Shown: positions 26,138 to 35,222, counted from the first letter of the stretch. The stretch is 47,292 nt of DNA from Pirellulaceae bacterium (GCA_024102795.1 JAGFJK010000122.1:1-47292); one strand, 5' to 3'. Numbers and translations are program-made. Notes: generated by a model from the sequence alone, not told the origin.

Positions 26138-26542
26138 CTAACTGGACCGGCCGGCCGACGCCCGCGAAGTTTTCTTGTCCGAGCCCGTCACGGCCTGCCG
26201 CAAAACGCCCCGTAACATCAGCAGCAGAGGGACGAACAGGGCGGTCCAGAAAAAGAGTGTCGCCACCACGCTCATCGCAAAGTGTTCCCGCATCAGGACC
26301 AGCAAGGGAGGCTCCTGGCTGAGCGGCACGCGGCGAGCCACGGAGCCCTGGCTGGAGGGCGGCTGAGCGGCCTCGTCCCGCCACTGCTGCCAGTCGGCGA
26401 TCGCCGCGTCCGTGGCCTGATTCGATAACGACCACTGTCGGACCTGGACCAGCCAGCCCACCAGCAGTCCGGCCACAGCCAGGTACACCAGCAGACCGGC
26501 AGCGGTCACCATCGTCAGCCACCTGGTTGCGGATCGTTCCAT
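26138..26542 (-). CDS. Small two-helix membrane protein
   Basis: The protein has 134 residues from ATG at 26542 (MERSATRWLTM), chosen because AAGGA lies just upstream. Transmembrane helices lie at about 10-32 and 86-108. The loop between them is 50 residues long and probably periplasmic, and the C-terminus is short and basic. No family is recognised. Its stop is one base before the start of the next minus-strand membrane gene, so the two are likely translated together. Confidence 0.65.
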   Translation of the reverse strand: MERSATRWLTMVTAAGLLVYLAVAGLLVGWLVQVRQWSLSNQATDAAIADWQQWRDEAAQPPSSQGSVARRVPLSQEPPLLVLMREHFAMSVVATLFFWTALFVPLLLMLRGVLRQAVTGSDKKTSRASAGRSS

Positions 26543-26660
26543 GGTCCTTCTGCCCCTGGTCGGCAAGTATCGCCGTGCGCTTCGCGAATGCCGCGGACCC
26601 GCGGCCGTAATACCGCGGCCCTGCGGCCGATTTGGCGGCCTAGTGTAAGATACTCCGCTG

Positions 26661-26707
26661 CTTTCGCGGTGCGAAAGACGACCAGGGACGGTTTCGCGGA
26701 GCGAAAG
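26661..26707. repeat. Palindromic repeat CTTTCGC-GGA-GCGAAAG, two copies
   Basis: The first copy is CTTTCGCGGTGCGAAAG (26661-26677) with one loop change. The second is TTTCGCGGAGCGAAA (26692-26706). Both lie in the divergent gap between a minus-strand membrane gene and the DUF1579 gene. The same gap (26543-26836) also holds several CCGCGG palindromes at about 26590-26640. The motif recurs at 42014-42096 and 46005-46099. Confidence 0.7.
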
Positions 26708-26836
26708 TCGGCTGGGGTCGGAGAATCTGGCGGAATTCCGCTGGCGACGAGGTTATAATCGGCTCCCGTGGCGGGTTGTGTGGTGTGATTCTCCCGTGTT
26801 CCTTCGCCCTTGCGCGGGCAACAGAAAGGGTCTGTG

Positions 26837-27445
26837 ATGACACAAGTGCTGTGGATCGGAAAGCTGGCGCTGGTCCTGATTTTGCTGCTGGGCAATCTCG
26901 GTTCGGCCGACGACAAGAAGCCGGAGTCCGGGGCCCCCGATCTGAATTCGGAGGAGGCGGCCAAGGCGTTCGAGGCGTTCGCGGCGCCCGGCAAGGAGCA
27001 CGAACAGTTCAAGCGGTTGGTGGGCAAGTGGAAGACCTCGGTCAAGAGCCTGCACGAGAATCCCGACGAACCGTCCGTGACGGAGGGCACCGCCACGTTT
27101 CGCGTGCTGATGGGCGGGCGGTTCATGCAGCAGAATTTCAACGGCGAATTCGACGGGCAGAAGTTCCAGGGGATCGGCATCACGGGTTTCGACAACGCCA
27201 AGAAGAAATATGTCGGCACCTGGATCGACAGCATGGGCACCGGGATCATGACCACCGAGGGGACGTACGATCCCCAGACGAACTCGATGGTCGAGACGGG
27301 CGAGTCGTCGTCGCCCTTCGGCCCGATGAAGATGAAGATGATTTCCAAGTACCTCAATGACGATAAGTTCACCTTCACCATGTTCCTGGTGACGCCGGAG
27401 GGCGAGCAGAAGATGATGGAGATCACGTACACTCGCGCCGAATGA
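26837..27445 (+). CDS. Exported DUF1579 family protein
   Basis: The protein has 202 residues. ATG at 26837 is chosen because AAAGGG precedes it and a signal peptide follows (MTQVLWIGKLALVLILLLGNLGSAD). The mature part carries the DUF1579 pattern: EHEQFKRLVGKWKTSVKS at the start of the domain, GGRFMQQNFNGEFDGQKFQGIGITGFDNAKKKYVGTWIDSMGTG in the middle, and a late MMEITYTR strand. DUF1579 is a lipocalin-like barrel of unknown ligand. The next gene starts 21 bp downstream in the same direction. Confidence 0.87.
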   Translation: MTQVLWIGKLALVLILLLGNLGSADDKKPESGAPDLNSEEAAKAFEAFAAPGKEHEQFKRLVGKWKTSVKSLHENPDEPSVTEGTATFRVLMGGRFMQQNFNGEFDGQKFQGIGITGFDNAKKKYVGTWIDSMGTGIMTTEGTYDPQTNSMVETGESSSPFGPMKMKMISKYLNDDKFTFTMFLVTPEGEQKMMEITYTRAE

Positions 27446-27466
27446 CGTTCCAGCCACCGAGGCCGC

Positions 27467-28474
27467 ATGATGACTCGACTCGTGGTTGCTGCCTGTCTGA
27501 CGGTCTGGCTGCTGTTGCCGGCCAGCTCAACCGTGGCCGAGGAACCGCTTGCCGCGTCCGACGCCAAGGACGCGACGGCAGCGACGGAAGCCCGCCGGCC
27601 GGCCGACGAGCGGCAACTCCGGCAGTGGTTGGAAAATATGGTCTGGCAGCACCGGTTTTCACGTTCCGAGGTGGCTGCCGCGACGGGCCTGTCGGAGGCG
27701 GAGATTGATCGTGCCCTGCGGCAGTTCGACATCCGTCCCGACAATCGCCCGCCGCGGGATGAGCGGCGGTTGCTGGTGCTTCCGTACCCTGGCGGGCGGC
27801 ACCCGCGGATCGGATTTCTCGAAGGAGCGGTTCGGCCGCAGCGAGAAACCAAGCTCAGCGTGTTCACACCCTGGCATCCCGACTGGTACGTGGTGCTGGA
27901 CGTGCCCGAAGCGATCTGGTGGCAGACCGGGACGAGCCGGGAACTGCTTTACCTGGCACATACGCACATCGACACCACGTGGACGCGTCGGGGGATCGAG
28001 CTACCGGCGCTGGAATGGTTGCCGGGCGACGACGGCTCCTGGCGGATGGAGCGGCGTTTGCCCAACGGAGTGGTGTTTGGCACCGAGGCCCGGTCGTCGG
28101 CGGATGGCGTGCGGCTGCGGATGTGGTTGACCAACGGCACGCGGGAAACGCTGACCGGTCTGCGGGTGCAGAACTGCGTGCTGCTGAAGGGTGCCCCGCC
28201 GTTCGCCGGGCAAACCAGCGACAACAAGGTCCTGAGCAAGCCGTTCGCGGCCTGCCGCGACGAAGCAGGCCAGCGGTGGGTGATCACCGCCTGGGAACCG
28301 TGCGACCGCGTGTGGGCCAATCCGCCCTGCCCCTGCATGCACAGCGATCCCCAGTTCTCCGACTGCCCGCCCGACAAGACGGTGGAACTCCGTGGCTGGC
28401 TCTCGTTCTACACCGGCGGCGACGTGGACGCCGAGCTGCGGCGGCTGAAAGCGGACGGGGGAGTCTTTCGATGA
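27467..28474 (+). CDS. Exported protein with helical N-terminal module, unknown function
   Basis: The protein has 335 residues and begins with a signal peptide (MMTRLVVAACLTVWLLLPAS). Residues 45-90 form a helix-turn-helix-like segment (RQWLENMVWQHRFSRSEVAAATGLSEAEIDRAL). Residues 98-330 are beta-rich (YPGGRHPRIGFLEGAVRPQRETK, FTPWHPDWYVVLDVPEAIWW) and end with a cysteine cluster, NPPCPCMHSDPQFSDCPP. A HTH-like element behind a signal peptide makes a DNA-binding role unlikely; it may be a packing module. I recognise no family. It follows DUF1579 by 21 bp and may share its transcript. Confidence 0.75.
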   Translation: MMTRLVVAACLTVWLLLPASSTVAEEPLAASDAKDATAATEARRPADERQLRQWLENMVWQHRFSRSEVAAATGLSEAEIDRALRQFDIRPDNRPPRDERRLLVLPYPGGRHPRIGFLEGAVRPQRETKLSVFTPWHPDWYVVLDVPEAIWWQTGTSRELLYLAHTHIDTTWTRRGIELPALEWLPGDDGSWRMERRLPNGVVFGTEARSSADGVRLRMWLTNGTRETLTGLRVQNCVLLKGAPPFAGQTSDNKVLSKPFAACRDEAGQRWVITAWEPCDRVWANPPCPCMHSDPQFSDCPPDKTVELRGWLSFYTGGDVDAELRRLKADGGVFR

Positions 28475-28570
28475 GCGACCCCCGTCCCCTTTTTCGCGTT
28501 GACAGGCCAGGCCGGGCTGTCTAGGATTCCGCAGCGGCCGACCCGTTCCACTTCTCAGCGGAGCTGCAGC

Positions 28571-29305
28571 GTGCGCCGATCTCTTCGCCTGGCTGGATTC
28601 GTCTGCCTTGGACTGCTCGCGGCCGCTGGTGTGGCCGCCTGGCTGATCTACCGGGCCACTCAGCAGGTTCCGGAATTTTACGAGCAGGTACTGCTGGTCG
28701 AGCCGCAGGTGCAAGAGGAAGCCGGCGAAGAACTGGAACAGCAGGTGCTGCAACTGCATAACGAAGTGGCCGAGGCCGGCGACTGGGAAGCCGTGTTCAC
28801 GGAGGAGCAGATCAACGGCTGGCTGGCATCAGATCTGCCGGAGAAATTCTCGCGGATCCTGCCCGCGGGAGTGTCCGATCCGCGGGTGCTGGTCGAGCCG
28901 CAGCAGGCACGCGTGGCTTGCCGCTACGAGTCGCCGCAGTTCCGCTCGGTCATCTGGCTGGACCTGGACATTCAACTGACGGATGAGCCGAACGTGTTGG
29001 CCGTTCGAGTGCGCCAGGCACGGGCGGGCCGTTTGCCGCTGCCGTTGAAGACGTTTTTGGAGCAGATCAGCCAGCAGGCCAGTGCGGCCGATGTCGAAGT
29101 CCGCTGGACGCAGTCCGAGGGCGACCCGGTGGCGCTGGTCACGGTCCCCACGCAGCACGAGCAGTACCCGCGGCGGGAGATTCATCTGGACGAAGTGGAG
29201 TTGCGGGAGGGCGTCGTCTACCTGGCCGGCAGCACTCGGCGACAGCTTGCCAGTCAGTCCTTGTCGTCGCCCCAAGCGGCGGTCAGCCAGCAATTCCAGC
29301 GCTGA
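28571..29305 (+). CDS. Single-pass membrane protein, periplasmic domain, unknown function
   Basis: The protein has 244 residues from GTG at 28571 (VRRSLRLAGF). The longer frame from 28499 lacks a ribosome site. A transmembrane helix lies at about 6-25. The rest is exported. It contains FTEEQINGWLASDLPEKF, typical of planctomycete proteins annotated only as hypothetical, then a beta-rich domain. The last 52 bp overlap the end of the convergent LigD-like gene, and both frames are credible there. Confidence 0.7.
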   Translation: MRRSLRLAGFVCLGLLAAAGVAAWLIYRATQQVPEFYEQVLLVEPQVQEEAGEELEQQVLQLHNEVAEAGDWEAVFTEEQINGWLASDLPEKFSRILPAGVSDPRVLVEPQQARVACRYESPQFRSVIWLDLDIQLTDEPNVLAVRVRQARAGRLPLPLKTFLEQISQQASAADVEVRWTQSEGDPVALVTVPTQHEQYPRREIHLDEVELREGVVYLAGSTRRQLASQSLSSPQAAVSQQFQR

Positions 29306-29661
29306 CTGGCGGGAGATTCGTCTGGGGTGATCAGCCGCGCCAGCCGCAACTGCCCCTGCAGCCGCTGGCCATTGAGCTGCAACAGCCAATCCCCTTCGTC
29401 GTTCCGCAGGATGCGGTAGGTGCCAGCGTCCCAGCGGCGGACTGTGCCCCGATTCCCGGAAACGGGACCTTCGTAGTCCAGGTAGTCCCGTCGGTGGTCG
29501 GGCAGCCGGAGGGCCGCAACCGGCCCGTCGGCACGCGGCAACTCGGCAAGCGACCAGGTCCAGAGGCGATCACTCTCGTCCCGCTCGAACATCAGGTCCC
29601 AGTGGCTGGGCCGACCCGCATCGTCGGGCAACTCATGCCGCAGCAGGACGAAGCGCTTCAT
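29254..29661 (-). CDS. Stand-alone LigD-type 3'-phosphoesterase domain protein
   Basis: The protein has 135 residues. The sequence matches the LigD N-terminal phosphoesterase (PE) domain. It has VLLRHE at the start (H9), SHWDLMFE (H20 and D22) and LPDHRRDYLDYEGPVSGNRGTVRRWDAGTY (H56). These correspond to the metal-binding His/Asp set of bacterial LigD PE, which removes 3'-terminal ribonucleotides and phosphates from DNA ends. No ligase or polymerase domain is attached and no Ku gene is in the window. The start overlaps the DUF11 lipoprotein stop as ATGA, so translation is coupled to a seemingly unrelated envelope protein. Confidence 0.85.
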   Translation of the reverse strand: MKRFVLLRHELPDDAGRPSHWDLMFERDESDRLWTWSLAELPRADGPVAALRLPDHRRDYLDYEGPVSGNRGTVRRWDAGTYRILRNDEGDWLLQLNGQRLQGQLRLARLITPDESPASQRWNCWLTAAWGDDKD

Positions 29662-32309
29662 GGCTGCGCGGCCACGACGGTGGTCGTCTCCTGCTGGCGC
29701 ACGCCGGTGGGGCTGCGCTGGCTGGTCACTTCGGCCTGAACCGCCGTTTCACCCACGGCCGTTCCCCGAACAAACAGCCGCAGCGGAGCCATTTGCTCTC
29801 GAGGTCGCAGGGAGTTAATTGGGACCATTTCGATGGTCCGGCCCTGATCGGCGCTGGCTCGCACCTGAATCGGTCCCTCGATCCGCTCGAATCGCAGCCC
29901 GTCCGAAAGGCGAATCGTCAACAGCACGTTCCGGTCCTCCACATCCCGCTGGTTGGCGATCTGAATCAGGTACGTGGTGACGTCTCCCAGCACGATCGGA
30001 TCCTCGGCATCGGCGATGCTGAGCGCCAGTTGGCCGGGGGTCGAAGCGGCGGGAGGCTCGACCGCTGGCCGGCCGCCCAGGTTGGCTGGCGGTGCCGCGG
30101 GGATTCCATCCGCGGGGCGCGGGGGCGCTCCAGCCGGCGGAGCGGCCCCGATGATGTTTGGAGGCTGAGGAGTGCGTGGCTGGGGCGCGGGCACGATCCG
30201 CACCTGAATCGCGTCGCTGTCCTGCACGTTGCCGGCGGCCCACACGGCGACCCGGCATCCGGCCGCGGCGGCCGGCGCGACGCCTTCCAGGTTCAACTGC
30301 CGCAGCACCGATTGTTGCGGCTGAAGCTGCTCCACGAACCACACGAATTGTCCCTGCTCCAGGCGGTAATTCTCGGATGCCTGGCGGGCCGCCAGCGCGG
30401 GATCGAACGACATGGCGATTTGGAGCTGGCTTAGCGGCACATTGCCCGTATTGGTGACCTGGGCGGTCAGCAGGATCAGCCCGCCGACCGTCTGCTCGGC
30501 CGGTCCGCTAAGTTGCACGTCAACGGCCGGTTGCGCGGCGACCTGGGGCGCCTCCGCCTGCAGGCAGGCGCGTGTCCGGGCCGTGTAGCCGTCCGGGGCC
30601 GCCGCTTCCAGGGTGTGGCACCAGGTCCCGGGCTGGCGGACAATGAACGAAACCGCGAACGCCTTCACCTCGTCGGCTCGAATCGGCCCCAACTGGCGGC
30701 GAATCGGGCTGGGTGCGCCCTCGGTCTGCTCCAGGCCCGGATCGTAGCTGTCGGTGACGACCACGTTCGCCAGATCCCGCCCCGACGTGTTCTGGACTCG
30801 AACTTCGTACGTCACCCGCTCGCCCACCTGAGCGCGCTGCGGCCCGGTCACTTCGACCGCCAGCGTGGGCCGTTCGACGCTGGTTTCCACGTAAGCGTCG
30901 GCCGACAAGCCGTCCACCGACTCCGCCCGGAAGATGTACCGCACGGTGCGATCCAGATCCAGCCGGGCTTGCACGGTAATGGTTCGAGTCTCGCCGGGGC
31001 CCAAGTCGCCCAGGGGCCAGTGATGACGTTCGCCGAACTGTTGAAACGGCGGATTGCTTCCCAGCACGACCAGTCCGGCCGGCGGTTCGTCCTTGAGCGT
31101 GACGCCTCGAGTGACCAGGTTCCCGGAGTTGGTTACCTGAACCTGGTAGGTCAACGTTTCGCCGGCGCGCGTGGTCGCGGGGCCGGCGGCCCGCACGTTC
31201 AGCCCCGGCGCGCTCCAGGTGACCGACGTCCAGCCCTGTCCCACCGTCATCTGCGGCACGCCGTCGCCGGGATCGAGCGGCCGAATGATCTGCACCCGCA
31301 CGTGCGCGGCCTCGGTCTCGCGCGTGCCCGGCTGAATTTCGACCGACGCCAGGCCCGTCGAGTCCACGACCGCCTCGGCGACCTGCTGGCCGCCTGGCAG
31401 AAACCGAGCCGCCGTCCCCGCGGCCAATTCGTAGCGGACGATCCAGTTGGCGGCCGGAGCGCCAGCCGAGTCCCGCAGGACGCGGGTCTGCAGCAAGTGA
31501 CTTTGCCCCGCTCGCAGCGCCGCCGGCGGCGGCAGCTCCCAGCGGGCGTCGACCCAGTAGATCGTTGCCGTCTCGCGGCGCTGGTCCCAGACTTCCGAGT
31601 TGGTCGCCACGACCGTCACGTGGCTGACTCCCTCGCTGGGCGACGTAAGTGTGACCCAGCTCTGACCGGGTTCCAAGGTCACATCGTCCGCGGTGCTCTG
31701 CGTGCCGCGGGTAATCAGGCGCGTGGTGCGGGACGTCGCGCTGCGAGCGTAATTGGCACTCCGCAGTTCGGCCGTCGTACTGCGCAAACTTGCCAACATG
31801 TCTTGCCTGGGACGCCCGACCTGGATGAAATTGCCCACGCTTTCCTGCGACAACATCCATTCCAACTGCTCGCCCTTGACCCGGTGGCCGTGAGCGCCGC
31901 ACAAGCCCGACATCAGGACCACCTCGCCACCCACCGGAGCGACAACGCGTTTGGGCATCATCACGATCTGTGCTCGCCGTTCGGGATGCAGGCAGTCTCC
32001 GAGCGACTTGTGAGCTGCCTTCTTCTGGCCACAGGTCTGGGCTTGTGCCGTGGCCAGCGGCGAAGGCGCCGTCACGGGAAGCGGGCAGTCGGGAGGCACC
32101 GGCGGAGCGACAAAGGCAGGCTGAGGAGGGCGAGGCAGCCCAATGTTATGGTGCGGCGCCAAAGTCGTGGAGCTGGGCGCCGGCAGGAAAATCCGCTGTC
32201 CGCTGGGGTCGATCGCCGGCAACCGCAGGTGCGAACAACCGCCGCACGCCACGATCAGTCCGATCGTGACGGCCAGGAGAGTGCGGTGTTGCCTGACTTG
32301 CCGAGCCAT
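29658..32309 (-). CDS. DUF11-repeat lipoprotein
   Basis: The protein has 883 residues from ATG at 32309 (MARQVRQHRTLLAV). ATG at 32372 is a weaker alternative. The hydrophobic stretch LLAVTIGLIVAC ends in a lipobox, IVAC, so C22 is the likely lipidated residue. Residues 100-380 include an Ig-like part (RVVAPVGGEVVLMSGL, WVTLTSPSEGVSHVTVVATN). Three or four DUF11-type beta-sandwich repeats follow, for example YQVQVTNSGNLVTRGVTLKDEPPAG, YEVRVQNTSGRDLANVVVTDSYDPG, LTAQVTNTGNVPLSQLQI and YLIQIANQRDVEDRNVLLTI. A proline-rich linker sits before the last repeat. It is expected at the outer membrane or surface as a structural or adhesive protein, and it is divergent from the sigma-factor unit. Confidence 0.88.
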   Translation of the reverse strand: MARQVRQHRTLLAVTIGLIVACGGCSHLRLPAIDPSGQRIFLPAPSSTTLAPHHNIGLPRPPQPAFVAPPVPPDCPLPVTAPSPLATAQAQTCGQKKAAHKSLGDCLHPERRAQIVMMPKRVVAPVGGEVVLMSGLCGAHGHRVKGEQLEWMLSQESVGNFIQVGRPRQDMLASLRSTTAELRSANYARSATSRTTRLITRGTQSTADDVTLEPGQSWVTLTSPSEGVSHVTVVATNSEVWDQRRETATIYWVDARWELPPPAALRAGQSHLLQTRVLRDSAGAPAANWIVRYELAAGTAARFLPGGQQVAEAVVDSTGLASVEIQPGTRETEAAHVRVQIIRPLDPGDGVPQMTVGQGWTSVTWSAPGLNVRAAGPATTRAGETLTYQVQVTNSGNLVTRGVTLKDEPPAGLVVLGSNPPFQQFGERHHWPLGDLGPGETRTITVQARLDLDRTVRYIFRAESVDGLSADAYVETSVERPTLAVEVTGPQRAQVGERVTYEVRVQNTSGRDLANVVVTDSYDPGLEQTEGAPSPIRRQLGPIRADEVKAFAVSFIVRQPGTWCHTLEAAAPDGYTARTRACLQAEAPQVAAQPAVDVQLSGPAEQTVGGLILLTAQVTNTGNVPLSQLQIAMSFDPALAARQASENYRLEQGQFVWFVEQLQPQQSVLRQLNLEGVAPAAAAGCRVAVWAAGNVQDSDAIQVRIVPAPQPRTPQPPNIIGAAPPAGAPPRPADGIPAAPPANLGGRPAVEPPAASTPGQLALSIADAEDPIVLGDVTTYLIQIANQRDVEDRNVLLTIRLSDGLRFERIEGPIQVRASADQGRTIEMVPINSLRPREQMAPLRLFVRGTAVGETAVQAEVTSQRSPTGVRQQETTTVVAAQP

Positions 32310-32642
32310 CTGCCGTAAGTTCCCTCGCCTGTAAATTCCCTGCGAGCGTTGCCGCTTCGCTGTGTTCCCCATGAGAACGTAGCACGTCCGGACGGGATGT
32401 GGCGGAAAGTCAACGCGGCGTGTGGCGAAAAGTGGACGCCCAGGCGCAAACTCTGCCGGTCGTGCGGATTACGCTGGGTTCTGTGCGTCTTCCGAGCGCG
32501 GAAAGGCGACTCTGGGGCGGGATTGAACCTTGGCACCGGCTGAGGGCACATACCCTTGGCGTGCTTGTCGGACGGGGTCCGAGTGGCTCGGTCCGGTAGG
32601 GACAGGTACAATCAGGGGTACCTCTGACGCCGGGAGCGACGC

Positions 32643-33206
32643 GTGCAACCGCTGGACATCGATCAGATCACACAGCAGCATTTTGCCAGGATTCACCGGG
32701 CCGCCCTGGTATTGACCGGGAATCCCTGGGATGCCGACGATCTGGCTCAGGAGACGTTCCTGGTGCTGGCGCGGCAGCAGCACCGCTTTCAGGGGAGAAG
32801 CAGCGTCTTTACCTGGCTGTACGGCATCTTGTTGAACCTGGAGCGGCGCGAGCGGCGACGGCACGGGATGCGACGGAAGAAACTGCAAGTGTTGTGGGAC
32901 AACGAGCCGTCAACCGAACGGACCAGCCCGGCGGCGGAAACGGCCATTGAAGTGGCGGAGTGGAAGAGCAGCCTCTGGGCCTGGGTCCGACGCCTGCCGG
33001 ATGGACAACGCCAGGCCCTGGTGTTGCGGTTCAGCGAAGGGCTGGCCTACGAAGAAATCGCCGGGGTGATGGAATGCCCCTTGGGAACGGTCAAATCTCG
33101 GATCTTTCATGGACTGCTGGGGTTGCGGCGGTTGATGAACGACCGGGGCGACGAGGTCAAGCTGCTGCCTGAGCACCCTTTTGAGGATGTGACTCGTGCC
33201 ATTTAA
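32643..33206 (+). CDS. ECF-family RNA polymerase sigma factor
   Basis: The protein has 187 residues, starting at GTG 32643 with GGGAGC upstream. Region 2 covers about 8-75 (ARIHRAALVLTGNPWDADDLAQETFLVLARQQHRF, then SSVFTWLYGILLNLERRERRR). Region 4 covers about 112-165 (LPDGQRQALVLRFSEGLAYEEIAGVMECPLGTVKSRIFHGLLGLRRLM). No region 3 is present, as in ECF factors. The last 11 bases overlap the next gene, which encodes a one-helix membrane protein, the usual layout for a sigma/anti-sigma pair. A short inverted repeat, GGTAC(8 nt)GTACC, lies about 20 bp upstream of the start. Confidence 0.94.
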   Translation: MQPLDIDQITQQHFARIHRAALVLTGNPWDADDLAQETFLVLARQQHRFQGRSSVFTWLYGILLNLERRERRRHGMRRKKLQVLWDNEPSTERTSPAAETAIEVAEWKSSLWAWVRRLPDGQRQALVLRFSEGLAYEEIAGVMECPLGTVKSRIFHGLLGLRRLMNDRGDEVKLLPEHPFEDVTRAI

Positions 33207-33798
33207 TCCGAAACTGGTGACTGCGGCGGAGCCGAGTGCCGACGGGATGGACGAACTGGACGGCCAATTGCCGGACGATCTGCGGGCCTTGGCAGCTCAG
33301 TTGACAGGCGAAGCCCAGCAGTTGTCCGAACTGTATCCGGCACGGGACCTGGCATCGGGGGATGCGGTGAATTGCTTCGCGACCTCCGGCGACTCAGACT
33401 CCGGCGACTCAGAGTCGGGCAATCACGGCCGGCCTGGCCGCCAGCGACGATGGCTGGCGGTCGGTCTGAGTGGACTACTGGCCGGCGGGCTGCTGGCGGT
33501 CGTCGGCTGGGTGGCCATGCAACCCCGCGGGACAGTTGCCGGCCGCCACGGCTTGCCACAAGCTGGCGACTCGGTGGCGACTCGTCCGGGTTTTTCGGCC
33601 GCGAGCCAAGACCGGCCGGAATCCACGGCGAGTGCTCCCGGTGAATTCTCCACCCAACCAGACGGAGGCCGACAGGAGCCGGTGGTCGAGCTGCACGCTC
33701 CCGGATGGTTTCTGCAAGAGGTCTCTGGCCCCGAATTAGAGGGTTTGCTCGACCTGCTGGAAGAGCAGCCGGAAGGTTCGTGGAACATCTCGATTTGA
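33196..33798 (+). CDS. Putative membrane anti-sigma factor
   Basis: The protein has 200 residues, starting at GTG 33196 inside the end of the sigma gene. Residues 1-80 are an acidic cytoplasmic part (MDELDGQLPDDLRALAAQL) without the HxxxCxxC zinc motif of ZAS anti-sigmas. A transmembrane helix lies at about 84-106 (WLAVGLSGLLAGGLLAVVGWVAM). The exported part is 90 residues long and ends in VELHAPGWFLQEVSGPELEGLLDLL. The anti-sigma role is inferred from translational overlap with the ECF gene and the topology, not from a recognised domain. Confidence 0.7.
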   Translation: MPFNPKLVTAAEPSADGMDELDGQLPDDLRALAAQLTGEAQQLSELYPARDLASGDAVNCFATSGDSDSGDSESGNHGRPGRQRRWLAVGLSGLLAGGLLAVVGWVAMQPRGTVAGRHGLPQAGDSVATRPGFSAASQDRPESTASAPGEFSTQPDGGRQEPVVELHAPGWFLQEVSGPELEGLLDLLEEQPEGSWNISI

Positions 33799-33854
33799 AC
33801 CCGGACGATTTCAGCCCCGGCAGGACGCCGGCGGCGAGGCGTGTGAGGCGGAAC

Positions 33855-35222
33855 ATGCAACGTACGGCAAGAATATGCCTCGCGGCCGGAGTGCTGGCGG
33901 GGTGCCTGGCAATCTTCGCGGCATCCGCGGCGCGCGGTGACGAGGCGATGTTGTCGGTTGAGCAGCAAGCGGCCGCCTTGCAGCGCGTCACGGTGACGGT
34001 CCGAGTGACGCTGGCCGATACGGGGGCGGACGGCGCCGAGGCCGATCAGCAGCAGGGGGCGCGTGTCTCCGTTTGTTCTGGCGTTTCGCTGGGCAACGGC
34101 CTGATCGTCTCGTCCTTCTACGCGAGCACGGCGGACCGCATTCGGCTGACCTTGCCCGGCGGCGGGCAGGCGACGGCTCGAATGCGGGTGATGGACGAAT
34201 ACTCCGGGCTGGTGCTGCTGGCAACCGACCGTCAGGACCTGCCGGGAATCCCTTTGGCGGAAGCTCTTCCGGCGGTGGGCCGCGAGCTGGTTTTGGCGGC
34301 CGCCTGGGGCGCGGAACAACCGGTGGTTTCTCGCGGGATTGTCAGCGGTGTGGATCGGACGTTGGGAGGAGTCAGCCTGCCACCGCTGATTCAGTGCGAT
34401 GTGCGGGCCGCCGAGACAGCCAGCGGTGCCGGGATCGTGGATGCGTCGGGGCGGTTGTTGGGGATTGTGGTGCTGGCGGACCAGCCGGATCGGGTCCGCG
34501 GCTGGACCTACGCGGTGCCGGCCGGCCACGTGCAGCGGCTGCTGCGAGCGTACGGGCAGCGAACGGAAACCGAGCCCACCGCGGGAACCGCCTTGGCGGG
34601 CGATTCCGTCGTGGTGCTCAAACGCCGCCGGCCCGTCGTCGGTATGGTGCTGGGGGGAGACGCGGACCAGGTATCGGTGCGGCGAGTGGACGCGGGCAGC
34701 CCGGCGGACAGGGCGGGCATCCGCGTGGGAGATCGCGTGCTGGCGGCGGATGGTATCCGCATCCGCTCGGTCTATGAAGCGGTTCGGCCCGTGCTGTTCA
34801 AGCAGCCAGGCGACGTGATGCAGTACTTGATCGAGCAGGCCGACGCGGTGCGTTTGGTGGAAGTGCAATTGGGAGGCGGCGTCGAATTGCCTTCGGCCAC
34901 GCTCGAGCAGATTGGCCAGTACGTGCGACCGAAAATCGACATCGAGGGGTTGGCCGACGGCCACTTCCGGGCCAGTTCGAGCCGCGGTGAAGTGCGCGAG
35001 GTGTTTGCTGGCGAACCGGACCTGGAGGAGATGGAGGCCGATCCGCCCGTGGCGACCAACGCCGAAAGGCTGCAGATGCTGCAAAGAGCCCTGGAAGCCT
35101 ACCGCAGCGTGATCGCCTACCAGCAGAAGGAACTCGGCCGCCGCGACGAGGAACGCAAGCAGATGGAACAGCAGATTCGGCTGCTGCAGGAACAGCTCCA
35201 GCAGTTGCAGCCGGCGCGCTGA
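33855..35222 (+). CDS. Exported HtrA-like protein with PDZ domain, probably catalytically inactive
   Basis: The protein has 455 residues from ATG at 33855, followed by a signal peptide (AGVLAGCLAIFAASAARGDE). Residues 30-230 follow the trypsin-like HtrA fold, but the catalytic His of TNxHVV is replaced (GLIVSSFYAS, Y89). The catalytic Asp of DLALL is replaced (DEYSGLVLLA, G118). The GNSGGP loop reads TASGAGIV with only Ser190 kept. Residues 250-340 are a PDZ domain (VSVRRVDAGSPADRAGIRVGDRVLAADGIRI). Residues 405-455 form a Gln/Glu-rich coiled coil. It starts 56 bp after the anti-sigma gene. It is probably a ligand-sensing or scaffolding pseudoprotease rather than a protease. Confidence 0.87.
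   Translation: MQRTARICLAAGVLAGCLAIFAASAARGDEAMLSVEQQAAALQRVTVTVRVTLADTGADGAEADQQQGARVSVCSGVSLGNGLIVSSFYASTADRIRLTLPGGGQATARMRVMDEYSGLVLLATDRQDLPGIPLAEALPAVGRELVLAAAWGAEQPVVSRGIVSGVDRTLGGVSLPPLIQCDVRAAETASGAGIVDASGRLLGIVVLADQPDRVRGWTYAVPAGHVQRLLRAYGQRTETEPTAGTALAGDSVVVLKRRRPVVGMVLGGDADQVSVRRVDAGSPADRAGIRVGDRVLAADGIRIRSVYEAVRPVLFKQPGDVMQYLIEQADAVRLVEVQLGGGVELPSATLEQIGQYVRPKIDIEGLADGHFRASSSRGEVREVFAGEPDLEEMEADPPVATNAERLQMLQRALEAYRSVIAYQQKELGRRDEERKQMEQQIRLLQEQLQQLQPAR

Noticed and set aside
30513..32318. A 601-codon plus-strand frame
   Set aside because: It is antisense to the DUF11 lipoprotein, which has clear repeats and a lipobox.
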